The notes beneath the pieces are model-generated. The model had not been told where the DNA came from and did no database searches. It was given only the letters and a program-made list of their open reading frames with translations. Below are positions 36,582 through 44,858 of a stretch of DNA of 64,000 bases, piece by piece. This DNA is from Mesorhizobium sp. LMG 17147 (GTDB taxonomy: Bacteria > Pseudomonadota > Alphaproteobacteria > Rhizobiales > Rhizobiaceae). The position numbers and the translations under genes are program-made. Where the stretch lies: positions 1-64,000 of the forward strand of contig NZ_JANCTC010000007.1 of NCBI RefSeq assembly GCF_024297145.1. The letters run 5' to 3'. How positions within the stretch are numbered: the first letter of the stretch is position 1; each line of letters starts with the position of its first letter.

Positions 36582-37729
36582 CCCGAAGAGCAGCGCTGCA
36601 AGGTTTGGCCTTGGCGTCCGCGTTCGGTAGCGTGCGTCTGGCCGGTGCCTCGCCTGTGGACGAAGATCCTCGCCTTCTGCTCGTCCACGTGCGCGGCGGA
36701 CTCGATGCATTGGCTGCGGTGCCGCCCTACGGCGATCCGCATTTTGCCTCGGCGCGCGGCCCCCTCGTGCCTTTCCCGAACTCCGGCGTCCCCGAGATGC
36801 TCAAGCTCGACGGGTTCTTCGCACTTCATCCGGCGCTCGGGGCCCTCCTGCCCTACTACTCGCGCGGCGAGTTGCTCATCGTGCCCGCGACCGCCATTCC
36901 GGATGCGGGGCGGTCCCACGCGGCCGCCCAGGCGGCGCTGTTCGACGGCGACATCGACGGCGGCAACGCCGGATGGCTCGACCGGGCTTCGTCTGTATTG
37001 TCGCGCCGGCAGAAGACGGTGTGGCAGGCCAGACCGGCCGATCGATCGATGGACATGCTGGCCGATCTTGCGCTCGCCAATCCTCGGCTCGACCTCGTCC
37101 GCCTCTGCGCCGAGGGCACTTGGCCGTCCGGCGGAAAGGGCAGCGAAAGCCTGCTGGAACAACATGCCGCATGCGACGCGGTTCGCTTCGGCGACGCGGC
37201 CAGGAGCGCGGAGCTTGCCCTGTCAGCCACCGGCGGACCGCGGATCGCGATGCTCGAGGTGGCCGGCTTCGACACGCATGTGGCGCAGGGAGCGGACTTC
37301 GGAAGGCTGGCGCGCAGTTTGAATGGGCTGGCGCGGGGTCTCATTGCATTTGCCCAAGCGTCCGGGCCTGCCTGGAACAGGACGGCGGTGCTGGTGGTCA
37401 CGGAGTTCGGCCGTTCCGTAATGCCCAACACCGACGGCGGCACTGATCACGGGGCCGCGAGTGTAACACTGTTAATGGGTGGCGCCGTTGCCGGCGGGCG
37501 AGTAGGCAATCGCTGGCCCGGTCTTGCTCGAGACCTGCTTCATGGCGGAACAGACTTGGCTGCTACGACGGACGTGCGATCGATCATAAAGGCCGTGCTG
37601 ACGGAACACTTGCGTCTTCCTGATCGAGCAATGGCTGAAATTTTCCCACGCGCTGCCGGGATACCGGCGGTGCGTGGACTGTTTATCGGGAGCCGTTGTC
37701 CAGGCGGAGGTCGACTGGCTTCGATGTGA
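36572..37729 (+). CDS. DUF1501 family protein
   Basis: This 385-aa protein starts with a Tat-like signal, TRRAALQGLALASAFGS, and has the DUF1501 hallmarks: GGLDALAAVPPYGDP, FALHPALGALLP, AGRSHAAAQAALFDG, AGFDTHVAQG, and VVTEFGRSVMPNTDGGTDHG near the end. These are distantly related to sulfatase/alkaline phosphatase folds, but no activity is established. The usual neighbour, DUF1800, is missing. It overlaps the secreted protease by 10 bases, so the two are translated from one message. Confidence 0.88.
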   Translation: MQLTRRAALQGLALASAFGSVRLAGASPVDEDPRLLLVHVRGGLDALAAVPPYGDPHFASARGPLVPFPNSGVPEMLKLDGFFALHPALGALLPYYSRGELLIVPATAIPDAGRSHAAAQAALFDGDIDGGNAGWLDRASSVLSRRQKTVWQARPADRSMDMLADLALANPRLDLVRLCAEGTWPSGGKGSESLLEQHAACDAVRFGDAARSAELALSATGGPRIAMLEVAGFDTHVAQGADFGRLARSLNGLARGLIAFAQASGPAWNRTAVLVVTEFGRSVMPNTDGGTDHGAASVTLLMGGAVAGGRVGNRWPGLARDLLHGGTDLAATTDVRSIIKAVLTEHLRLPDRAMAEIFPRAAGIPAVRGLFIGSRCPGGGRLASM

Positions 37730-38101
37730 TCTTCAGCGCGGTTTAGCTTCTTATCCGCGTTTTCGTCGGCTACGGGACGCATCGGACTGCAATAGGCGAC
37801 GCCTGATCTTAAGTGGCCGCTTCTAAGAAGCTTCCGGAATGACGACTATTGTGAAGGGTTTCGAATGCCGGCCCCCACCGCGGTTGCCTATAATGTCCGG
37901 TTTAAGGCAATGGCCGAGCTAACTTGAATGGTCGAGATGAGGTGCAAAGCGGTCGTCCACGGCCCAAAGTATGGAAGTCGGCGCGGGGTCATGAGCGTGA
38001 CTTCGGCCGCTGGCCAACGAAACTTCCGCCAAAGGGTCGTCTTCCGCCGTGACACCGATACTGGCGTCGGATTTTTCCACTGGCCCACGGCTGCAAGGTC
38101 A
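37730..38101. other. Spacer between DUF1501 gene and fabI; nothing recognised
   Basis: These 372 bases contain short frames on both strands, none with a convincing start, family or composition. The right part leads into a palindromic repeat at 38102 that precedes fabI. The end of the accessory block falls somewhere here. No tRNA, integrase or direct-repeat attachment site is visible. Confidence 0.6.
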
Positions 38102-38148
38102 AAGCGCTACAGCGTCCTTTGCGCGCCCAAAAGGACGCGCGGCTCTGT
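38102..38148. repeat. Palindromic repeat upstream of fabI (copy 1)
   Basis: AAGCGCTACAGCGTCCTTTG is followed by CGCGCCC...GGACGCGCGGCTCTGT. The reverse complement of 43515-43562 (upstream of aroC) matches this stretch at about 41 of 47 positions. Both lie in the leader of a core biosynthetic gene but in opposite orientation. Confidence 0.75.
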
Positions 38149-38255
38149 ACACCAGCGGCTTTGTCCCCGAACTGTCCGCTTTGAACGCTTGAAGGGGCAC
38201 TGTGGCTGTGCGATAGGCACTCCACAAAGCAGAGAACCTTGCGGAGAGCGCTGAC

Positions 38256-39074
38256 ATGGCGGGTGAACGGGGCCTTATGGCCGGCAAGCGCGGCCTTATC
38301 CTTGGCATCGCCAACAATCGCTCGATCGCTTACGGCATCGCCAAGGCCTGTGTCGATCACGGCGCCGAGATCGCGCTGACCTATCAGGGCGAGGCGTTCA
38401 AGAAACGTGTCGAGCCGCTCGCGGCGGAACTGGGCGCGCATGTCGCGGGCCATTGCGATGTGACCGACCCGGCCAGCCTCGATGCGGTGTTCGCCGGTAT
38501 CGCCAGCCATTGGGGCAAGCTCGATTTCCTCGTCCACGCTATCGCCTTTTCCGACAAGGACGAGCTGACCGGCCGCTATGTCGAGACGACGCGCGATAAT
38601 TTCCTGCGCACCATGGATATTTCGGTCTATTCCTTCACGACCATTGCCAAACGTGCCGAGGCGCTGATGACCGACGGCGGCTCGCTGCTGACGCTGACCT
38701 ATTACGGCGCGGAAAAGGTGATGCCGCACTACAACGTCATGGGTGTCGCCAAGGCGGCACTCGAAGCCAGCGTGCGCTATCTGGCCGTCGATCTCGGCGC
38801 CAAGAAGATCCGTGTCAACGCGATCTCCGCCGGCCCGATCAAGACGCTTGCCGCATCCGGCATCGGCGATTTCCGCTATATCCTGAAATGGAACGAATAC
38901 AATTCGCCGTTGAAGCAGACGGTCACGCAGGAGGAGGTTGGCGATTCCGGCGTCTATTTCCTGTCCGACCTTTCGCGTGGCGTCACCGGCGAGATACATC
39001 ATGTCGATTCCGGCTATCATGTCGTCGGCATGAAGGCGGTCGACGCGCCGGATATTTCGACGGTCAAGGACTGA
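38256..39074 (+). CDS. fabI: Enoyl-[acyl-carrier-protein] reductase (NADH)
   Basis: This 272-aa SDR enzyme performs the last reduction in each cycle of fatty acid synthesis. GKRGLILGIANNRSIAYGIA is the nucleotide-binding region of FabI, and the active-site pair is Tyr in TYYGAEKVMPHYNVMGVAKA (YxxxxxxK spacing). ISAGPIKTLAASGI is also diagnostic. It is the target class of triclosan. A phosphatase gene follows 31 bases later on the same strand. Confidence 0.95.
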   Translation: MAGERGLMAGKRGLILGIANNRSIAYGIAKACVDHGAEIALTYQGEAFKKRVEPLAAELGAHVAGHCDVTDPASLDAVFAGIASHWGKLDFLVHAIAFSDKDELTGRYVETTRDNFLRTMDISVYSFTTIAKRAEALMTDGGSLLTLTYYGAEKVMPHYNVMGVAKAALEASVRYLAVDLGAKKIRVNAISAGPIKTLAASGIGDFRYILKWNEYNSPLKQTVTQEEVGDSGVYFLSDLSRGVTGEIHHVDSGYHVVGMKAVDAPDISTVKD

Positions 39075-39105
39075 CGCCACCGCCTGACCTCTTCCGGAAG
39101 ACCTG

Positions 39106-39693
39106 ATGTACCCGCTCGTCTATATCGTGCGCCACGGCCAGACGGCGTGGAACGCCGAGGCCCGGCTGCAGGGGCAGGCCGATACCGACCTCAACGAGCT
39201 TGGCCGCGAGCAGGCTAGCCGCAACGGGCGCAGGCTGGCCGAACTCATCGACAAGCCCGAAGATTTCGACTTTGTCGCCAGCCCGATGCGGCGCACGCGC
39301 GAGACGATGGAGCGCCTGCGCGCGGCGATGAAGCTCGATCCGCACGCCTATCGTACCGAGCCGCTGCTCGTGGAATTGAGCTTTGGCGACTGGCAGGGTT
39401 TCACCTTTGCCGAACTCGAGGCGAACAATCCTGGTTCGACCAGGCGCCGCCGGCTCGACAAATGGAATTTCCAGCCGCCCGGCGAAGGCGCCGAAAGCTA
39501 TCAGATGCTGCTCGAACGGGTGAAGCCGTGGTTCGACGCGCTCGATCGCCAGACGGTCTGCGTGACCCATGGTGGCGTCATGCGCGTAATGTTCCGCTTG
39601 GTACTGCGGATGTCCGAACAAGATGCGGTCAGCATGGACGTGCCGCAGGACCGCGTGCTCAGACTGGACGGCCGGCGCCTGGAGTGGCTTTGA
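39106..39693 (+). CDS. Histidine phosphatase (phosphoglycerate mutase-like)
   Basis: This 195-aa cytoplasmic enzyme has the RHG motif at the N-terminus (YIVRHGQTAWNAEARLQG), with a phospho-His at residue 10. The second catalytic His is in VCVTHGGVMRVMF, and ASPMRRTRETM holds the phosphate-binding Arg. Size and motifs agree with small broad-specificity phosphatases of the GpmB/CobC type rather than glycolytic mutase. It probably forms an operon with fabI. Confidence 0.9.
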   Translation: MYPLVYIVRHGQTAWNAEARLQGQADTDLNELGREQASRNGRRLAELIDKPEDFDFVASPMRRTRETMERLRAAMKLDPHAYRTEPLLVELSFGDWQGFTFAELEANNPGSTRRRRLDKWNFQPPGEGAESYQMLLERVKPWFDALDRQTVCVTHGGVMRVMFRLVLRMSEQDAVSMDVPQDRVLRLDGRRLEWL

Positions 39694-40421
39694 GCGGTCA
39701 AACTCTTAACGATCAGCCCCTTCTCAGGCATTGAAGGCAAGTCGGAACGATGCAAGGTGACCCGACCTCCAGATGGCGAGCCGCGAATAGCCGCTTTGCG
39801 CCGCATATCAGCCGCTCAGCATCCCCTCGCCATTGCCTGAAAGCGGACATCGTCGACAGCGAAGTTCCGTTCGAGGGTACGCAAGGAGCGGCACTCGGTC
39901 TCAACTAATCGGGCGACTGCTGCCAGTTGGATTGCCTTGGCCCGTTCCATTTGCCGCTGGCCGCCAGGCCCAGCAGAGTTTCACGGCATAGGCATCGACC
40001 GTCAGCGATTCAGCTGGCAAGTATCATTCTGTCATTTTGCGGCATCAAGCTCGGCGGGAAAGAGCGAATATCCAGACCGCAGCTTGCCCTGACGTCACTC
40101 CCGTCTGCAGAGAGAAGCCTCCAGCTGTAAGCCTGGTAGCCCAACACCAAGTTCGTAAGGCGGAACACCTCAAGCGCGCCTCCGAACGACAGAATATCGA
40201 ACTCCGGTACCAGATAAAAAACTACATCTCGGGGTACGGTGTTAAGTTGGCCACAGTTTCCCCTGGCATTTAAATCAGTTGGCCTTTTCCAAGCTCGACA
40301 TAGATGCCGGAAGTGTCGCTGGCAGCATCCGGTGTCCGCTGCGGCGGTAACAGGACTGGCTTGTCGAACGATCGATGAGCTTCAGCCGGGACAGCCAACT
40401 TGGAGGACGCATGCTGGGTGG
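39694..40421. other. 728-bp spacer with possible IS relic
   Basis: No convincing gene is visible on either strand. Near 40244-40290, AAGTTGGCCACAG and CAGTTGGCCTTTT appear, two copies of AGTTGGCC about 32 bases apart. Repeated motifs of this kind are seen at IS21-family ends, but no istA/istB remnant could be recognised. The left part is AT-richer than the flanking core genes. This is the left edge of a short accessory block that ends before the DUF1344 gene. Confidence 0.4.
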
Positions 40422-41135
40422 CTATTGGAGCATGTCGGCGAGTTCGAGCAGGTTCTTCGCTTTGTAGTCCCAGCCGTCCTGTGCCTTCTGGTTACCTACC
40501 TTGGATGGGTCTTCAGCATTGGCGCGAACGATGTAGGCGGTCTTCGATCCGCAACGACGGGCCGCTTCCAGGTCGTAGTCATGCGCCGCCACCAGCATGG
40601 CATTCTCCGGCTGGACCTCGAGCAACTCGCAGGCCCGCAGGTAGACCTGCGGCATAGGCTTGTAAGCCTGAGACATATCGGCGCCAACGATAAAATCCCA
40701 CGGCAGATTATTGAATTTCGACACGTTCACCAGAAGCCGGGCGTGTCCATCGGACAGCGGAGCGATTATGAAACGCGACTTTAACCGAGAAAGACCTTCG
40801 CCCAGGTCCGGCCAGGGCTTCAGGCGGTGCCAAGACAGATTGAGGTCTTCAAGTTCCTCCGGTGGCAATGATGCGGAGGACAAGCCGAATTCCTCGAGGC
40901 TGGCAACGAGATTTTCTCTGTTTACCTGATCGAGGGAAACGAATGATCGCTCACCTGCCCGGATCGGGTCGACCGAAGCGTCGTAGCGTCCTACCCACGC
41001 GTCGGCAAAACGAGCAGGGTCTATGCGGCCAAGGTTGTGGCGTTTCAGAAACTCTCCGACCTCGGCCGTGATGCTGCCACGCCAGTCGACCATCGTCCCC
41101 AGGACGTCAAAGAACAGAACTTCAATATTACGCAC
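40422..41135 (-). CDS. Haloacid dehalogenase-like hydrolase (type II)
   Basis: This 237-aa HAD-superfamily protein has the nucleophile Asp in VLFFDVLGTMVDWRGS, Ser/Asp in IIAPLSDGHARLLVN, Lys in QAYKPMPQVYL, and the acidic motif in MLVAAHDYDLEAARRCG. This pattern fits type II 2-haloacid dehalogenase-like enzymes, although many of these act as phosphatases. Its start is 29 bases past the stop of the class II aldolase upstream on the same strand, so the two are probably one operon under the divergent LysR. Confidence 0.88.
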   Translation of the reverse strand: MRNIEVLFFDVLGTMVDWRGSITAEVGEFLKRHNLGRIDPARFADAWVGRYDASVDPIRAGERSFVSLDQVNRENLVASLEEFGLSSASLPPEELEDLNLSWHRLKPWPDLGEGLSRLKSRFIIAPLSDGHARLLVNVSKFNNLPWDFIVGADMSQAYKPMPQVYLRACELLEVQPENAMLVAAHDYDLEAARRCGSKTAYIVRANAEDPSKVGNQKAQDGWDYKAKNLLELADMLQ

Positions 41136-41164
41136 GTTTTCTCCTTACGCCGTGAAGTCCAGGG

Positions 41165-41926
41165 CTAGCCGCGATATGAAGGGTCGTTTCTGTCCAATTG
41201 CCGCTTCAAGTAGTCGAAGTGCGCGAATGCCTGGTCATTGTAGGGAAGCCAGCCATCGGCTGTCTTCTGGGCGAGGTCGTCGGACATGACATTCAGAGGC
41301 TGGCCAGTTGAATATGCGAGCACAAGGATCTTGGCCGCGCGCTCTGCGAAATAGAGGTCTTCAAAAGCCTCGGCGACTGTTCGGCCCGTGACCGTGACAC
41401 CATGGTTGCCCATGATGATGACGCTCTTGTTGCCGAAAGCAGCCGCCAAGCGTTGCCCTTCGGCGGCATCGTCAGCAATACCGCCGAAGCCGAGATCAAA
41501 GCCGAGCTTGCCAAAGAAACGGGCCGTGTTCTGGTCGACAGGCTTCATGTGAGGATCTTTCAGGCTGGCTAGCGCCGTCGTATACGGCGGATGGCAATGC
41601 AGCATAACCCTGACTTCCGGGCGCGCGCCGTGCACGGAACCGTGGATCGTCCACGCGGAAGGATCTGGAGCGTCAGGGCGAGTCATCACCTCGCTGTCGC
41701 CAGCGTTAAGAACCAAGAGATCGCTCGCCCGAATCTCCCCGAAGTGCCGCCAGCGTGGGTTCATGAGAAATTTCTTCCCTTCAGCGGAAAGTGCGGCACT
41801 GAAATGATTTCCCACCGATTCATGCCAATCGAACTGAGCTGCCAGACGAAAGGCTGCAGCAAGATCGACCCGGAGCGACTGTGTTTCTTCCGCAGTCAGT
41901 TCGGAGGGATGGGGATGGGCGTTCAT
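41165..41926 (-). CDS. Class II aldolase/adducin family protein
   Basis: This 253-aa protein belongs to the zinc-dependent class II aldolase family. GNHFSAAL is the substrate loop, VMLHCHPPYTTALAS carries two zinc-binding His residues (HxH), and VIIMGNHGVTVTGRTVAEAF the third. Reported members act on fuculose-1-phosphate, ribulose-5-phosphate or other hydroxyacids; the substrate here is unknown. It is first in the operon with the HAD gene and divergent from the LysR gene. Confidence 0.88.
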   Translation of the reverse strand: MNAHPHPSELTAEETQSLRVDLAAAFRLAAQFDWHESVGNHFSAALSAEGKKFLMNPRWRHFGEIRASDLLVLNAGDSEVMTRPDAPDPSAWTIHGSVHGARPEVRVMLHCHPPYTTALASLKDPHMKPVDQNTARFFGKLGFDLGFGGIADDAAEGQRLAAAFGNKSVIIMGNHGVTVTGRTVAEAFEDLYFAERAAKILVLAYSTGQPLNVMSDDLAQKTADGWLPYNDQAFAHFDYLKRQLDRNDPSYRG

Positions 41927-42002
41927 GAACTCGCTCTGGTTAAGGTGTGCTTATATTGTAACTGTGGATCGGCCCTCGCTAGTTGCGATAATTGCGTTAT
42001 TT

Positions 42003-42033
42003 GATTAGGTCTGGAAGATCTGAAAGTCTAATC
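42003..42033. promoter_or_regulatory. LysR-type operator candidate
   Basis: GATTAG (42003) and CTAATC (42028) form an inverted repeat between the divergent aldolase and LysR genes. A shorter AGATCTGAAAGTCT lies between the arms. Position and symmetry are typical of LysR recognition sites. Confidence 0.5.
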
Positions 42034-42051
42034 TGACATAAGCAAGGGATT

Positions 42052-42945
42052 ATGATATTGCGTCGACATCTCCCTCCTCTCCGGCTTCTGACAGCCTTTG
42101 AAACCGTGGTTCGTGCCGGCGGTGTCCAGAGCGCGGCGGCGGAGTTGAATGTCACGCAGCCCGCCGTCAGCCAAGCGCTTCGGAATCTCGAGGACTACAT
42201 CGGCACGAAGCTGCTTGATCGACGGATGCGTCCTTCTGCGTTGACAGACGCAGGCCAGGTTCTGCTTCACGCAGTTTCGGACGGAATGGACCGGATCGAG
42301 AGCGCAATCGGAAAAATTAGAGCACTACAGCGAAGCGAGCAGAACGTCGTTACGATCGCTTGCACCGTCTGCACTGGCACATATTGGCTAATGCCACGTT
42401 TGGCGACGTTCTACGCTCGACACCCCGACATTATTGTCCGGGTTGTACCAACATCCGGCAGCCCGCAGTTTACGCCCGAAGCCGACCTGGTGATTCGCTA
42501 TGGGGCGGGCGACTGGCTTGATGGCAAATGCGAACCGCTGTTCGATGAGCGCTTGATCCCAGTCTGTAGCCCGAAGGCCGTTGAACGGCTCGGCTCTGGC
42601 AATTTCGGGCAAGCTACCCTCCTCCACGTTAATGCCGACGAGGAGTTTTCGCCCGGCTGGGACGAATATTTCGACGCGGTCGGTCTACCGCATGACCGGG
42701 AAGGAGATCTCTCATTTGACAACCACATTCAGGCAACTCAGGCTGCGCTAGCAGGGATGGGAGTGATGCTCGGATGGATTGCGAACACCGGTGACCTTGT
42801 CCGGGAAGAGCGGTTGGTGATCTTCCGTAATCAGTCCATCATCCCCGGTGGCGCCTACTACTTAATGAGCCCGTTGCAGAGCCCGAGCAAGCCCGCGTCC
42901 GAACTATTGGCGTCTCACCTGCGGACTTGCGTGGCCGCCTCGTAA
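42052..42945 (+). CDS. LysR-family transcriptional regulator
   Basis: This 297-aa protein has an N-terminal winged HTH (LPPLRLLTAFETVVRAGGVQ, then SAAAELNVTQPAVSQALRNL). The C-terminal periplasmic-binding-protein-like domain (from residue 95) resembles GcvA-type regulators. It is divergent from the aldolase-HAD operon, with an inverted repeat in the 125-bp gap, and so probably controls that operon in response to its substrate. The ligand is unknown. Confidence 0.92.
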   Translation: MILRRHLPPLRLLTAFETVVRAGGVQSAAAELNVTQPAVSQALRNLEDYIGTKLLDRRMRPSALTDAGQVLLHAVSDGMDRIESAIGKIRALQRSEQNVVTIACTVCTGTYWLMPRLATFYARHPDIIVRVVPTSGSPQFTPEADLVIRYGAGDWLDGKCEPLFDERLIPVCSPKAVERLGSGNFGQATLLHVNADEEFSPGWDEYFDAVGLPHDREGDLSFDNHIQATQAALAGMGVMLGWIANTGDLVREERLVIFRNQSIIPGGAYYLMSPLQSPSKPASELLASHLRTCVAAS

Positions 42946-43110
42946 ATACGGTCATGAGCTGAATGGCTGCTTTGCCAACTAGATGCTCGAAAGATGCCAG
43001 TCCGCTCCCGGCTCATTTCAGCCGTTCAGTGACAAGCATTCCCATGCCGTTCAGGGCGCTATGTGCTCGTTTCCACCCGCCGGCTTCGGGATGGATCGGC
43101 GGGAAAGACT

Positions 43111-43377
43111 CTACTCGGTCGATCCGGTGTCCGGCAGTTCCATATCGGTGACGACATTCTCGCCATTCGTCACGTCATAGGCGAGGACGATGTCCATGCC
43201 TGGCTTCAGCGCATCGAGGTCGGTTTCGGCGTTCAGCTTGTAGGACTTGCCGTCGTCCAGCGTCAGCGTCAGTGCATCCTTGTCGACCTTCTTGATCAGG
43301 CCTTCGGTCTGGCCGGCGAAGGCGGCGGTGGAGATCAACAGCGTGGCGGCAACAGCGCCAATCAGGATACGCATCAT
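43111..43377 (-). CDS. DUF1344 small secreted protein
   Basis: This 88-aa protein has a signal peptide (ILIGAVAATLLISTAAFA) and a mature beta-rich domain, GLIKKVDKDALTLTLDDGKS, with YKLNAETDLDALKPGMDIVL. It matches DUF1344, a family of unknown function in Rhizobiales. Likely periplasmic. It is divergent from aroC; a palindromic repeat lies between. Confidence 0.88.
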   Translation of the reverse strand: MMRILIGAVAATLLISTAAFAGQTEGLIKKVDKDALTLTLDDGKSYKLNAETDLDALKPGMDIVLAYDVTNGENVVTDMELPDTGSTE

Positions 43378-43514
43378 CGTCCTCTTTAATCATTGCCGGT
43401 ACAGCGGCTCGGTCCAACGGAACGGAACTGAGCAGAAACCAATCGAATGTGTCAAAACTAAATCCGCCGGATCACAGTTTGACCACTGTGGAAAACGCCA
43501 ATAGAAGGCAGGCG

Positions 43515-43562
43515 ACAGCGCCGCGCGCCCTCCTGGGCGCGCAAAGGACGCTGTAGCACTTT
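43515..43562. repeat. Palindromic repeat upstream of aroC (copy 2)
   Basis: ACAGCGCCGCGCGCCC and GGGCGCGCAAAGGACGCTGT form most of the unit. Its reverse complement matches 38102-38148 closely. Immediately to the right, CCGAAAATCG and CGATTTTCGG (43584-43605) form another perfect hairpin, which may be part of a longer mosaic. Confidence 0.75.
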
Positions 43563-43648
43563 TGATTTTGTGCATATCCTTTCCGAAAATCGCTCCGATT
43601 TTCGGGGTTATGCGCAAGGCCGGCTCCGACGCCGGCAGGGCTGGTTCC

Positions 43649-44749
43649 ATGTCGCACAACACGTTCGGCCATCTTTTCCGCGTCACCACCTGGGGCGAAA
43701 GCCACGGGCCGGCGCTGGGCTGCGTCGTCGACGGCTGTCCGCCAGGCATCCGCTTCACTCGCGACGAGATCCAGGCCGAACTCGACAAGCGCCGTCCCGG
43801 CCAGTCACGTTTTGTGACGCAACGTCGCGAACCGGATGAAGTGAAGGTCCTGTCCGGCTTCATCCTCGATGAGGACGGTGAGACGATGATCACCACCGGC
43901 ACGCCGGTGTCGATGCTGATCGAGAATGTCGACCAGCGCTCGAAGGATTATGGCGACATCGCCCGCCAGTTCCGGCCGGGCCATGCCGATTACACTTACG
44001 AGGTCAAATACGGCCTGCGCGACTACCGCGGCGGCGGCCGCTCCTCGGCGCGTGAGACGGCGGCGCGGGTGGCGGCCGGAGCGCTTGCCCGCAAGGTCGT
44101 GCCCGGCATGGTGGTGCGCGGCGCGCTGGTGTCGATGGGCGATAAATCGATCGATCGCGCCAATTGGAACTGGAATTTCGTCGGCGACGCCGAAAACCCG
44201 TTCTTCACGCCTGATCCGGCGTCCGTCGCCGTCTTCACCAAATATCTGGACGGCATCCGCAAGGCGGGCTCCTCGGTCGGTGCGGTCATCGAGATCGTCG
44301 CCGACGGCGTTCCGGCGGGGCTTGGCGCGCCGATCTATGCCAAGCTCGACCAGGACATCGCCGCCGGCCTGATGTCGATCAACGCCGTCAAGGGTGTCGA
44401 GATCGGCAACGGTTTCGAGGCCGCCCGCATCACCGGCGAGGAGAATGCCGATGAGATGCGCATGGGCAATGACGGCAAGCCGGTCTTCCTGTCCAACAAT
44501 GCCGGCGGCATCCTCGGCGGCATCTCGACCGGCCAGGCGATCGTCGCGCGTTTCGCCGTCAAGCCGACCTCGTCGATCCTGACGCCGCGAAAGTCCATCG
44601 ACAAGGACGGTAACGACGTCGAGATAATGACCAAGGGCCGGCACGATCCGTGCGTCGGCATCCGCGCCGTACCGATCGGGGAGGCGATGGTTGCCTGCGC
44701 CATTGCCGATCATTATCTGCGTCATCGGGGACAAACGGGAAGGGAGTAG
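43649..44749 (+). CDS. aroC: Chorismate synthase
   Basis: This 366-aa FMN-dependent enzyme converts EPSP to chorismate, the branch point of aromatic amino acid synthesis. [20 protein letters not shown] at the N-terminus, [20 protein letters not shown] in the middle and [18 protein letters not shown] at the C-terminus are the three signature regions. I chose the ATG at 43649 (MSHNTF); in-frame codons upstream run through the palindromic repeat. The stop codon is inside the left arm of a second repeat, so the last residues (TGRE) come from it. Confidence 0.96.
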   Translation: MSHNTFGHLFRVTTWGESHGPALGCVVDGCPPGIRFTRDEIQAELDKRRPGQSRFVTQRREPDEVKVLSGFILDEDGETMITTGTPVSMLIENVDQRSKDYGDIARQFRPGHADYTYEVKYGLRDYRGGGRSSARETAARVAAGALARKVVPGMVVRGALVSMGDKSIDRANWNWNFVGDAENPFFTPDPASVAVFTKYLDGIRKAGSSVGAVIEIVADGVPAGLGAPIYAKLDQDIAAGLMSINAVKGVEIGNGFEAARITGEENADEMRMGNDGKPVFLSNNAGGILGGISTGQAIVARFAVKPTSSILTPRKSIDKDGNDVEIMTKGRHDPCVGIRAVPIGEAMVACAIADHYLRHRGQTGRE

Positions 44750-44839
44750 GGAGTAGAGTAGGGGAGCAGGTTACGCAGCTCCCACGACAGCATTTTTTCC
44801 TTTTCTCTACTCCCGTACTGCCCTACTCCCCTAGTCCCT
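44741..44839. repeat. AGTAGGG-type inverted repeat between aroC and ribB
   Basis: The left arm repeats GGGAGTAGGGAGTAGAGTAGG, and the right arm (44805-44839) has CTCTACTCCCGTACTG followed by CCCTACTCCCCTAGTCCC. The loop contains CATTTTTTCCTTTT. The arms are imperfectly complementary with internal slippage. This is a third repeat family in this window; the left arm supplies the aroC TAG stop. Confidence 0.75.
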
Positions 44840-44858
44840 GCGAGCGAAGCGAGCACTT

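Noticed and set aside
37928..38254. 108-codon frame directly before fabI
   Set aside because: It runs through the palindromic repeat, ends next to the fabI start and resembles no protein.
44750..44858. FMN riboswitch ahead of ribB
   Set aside because: The gap is filled by the AGTAGGG repeat; none of the conserved RFN-element segments is visible.
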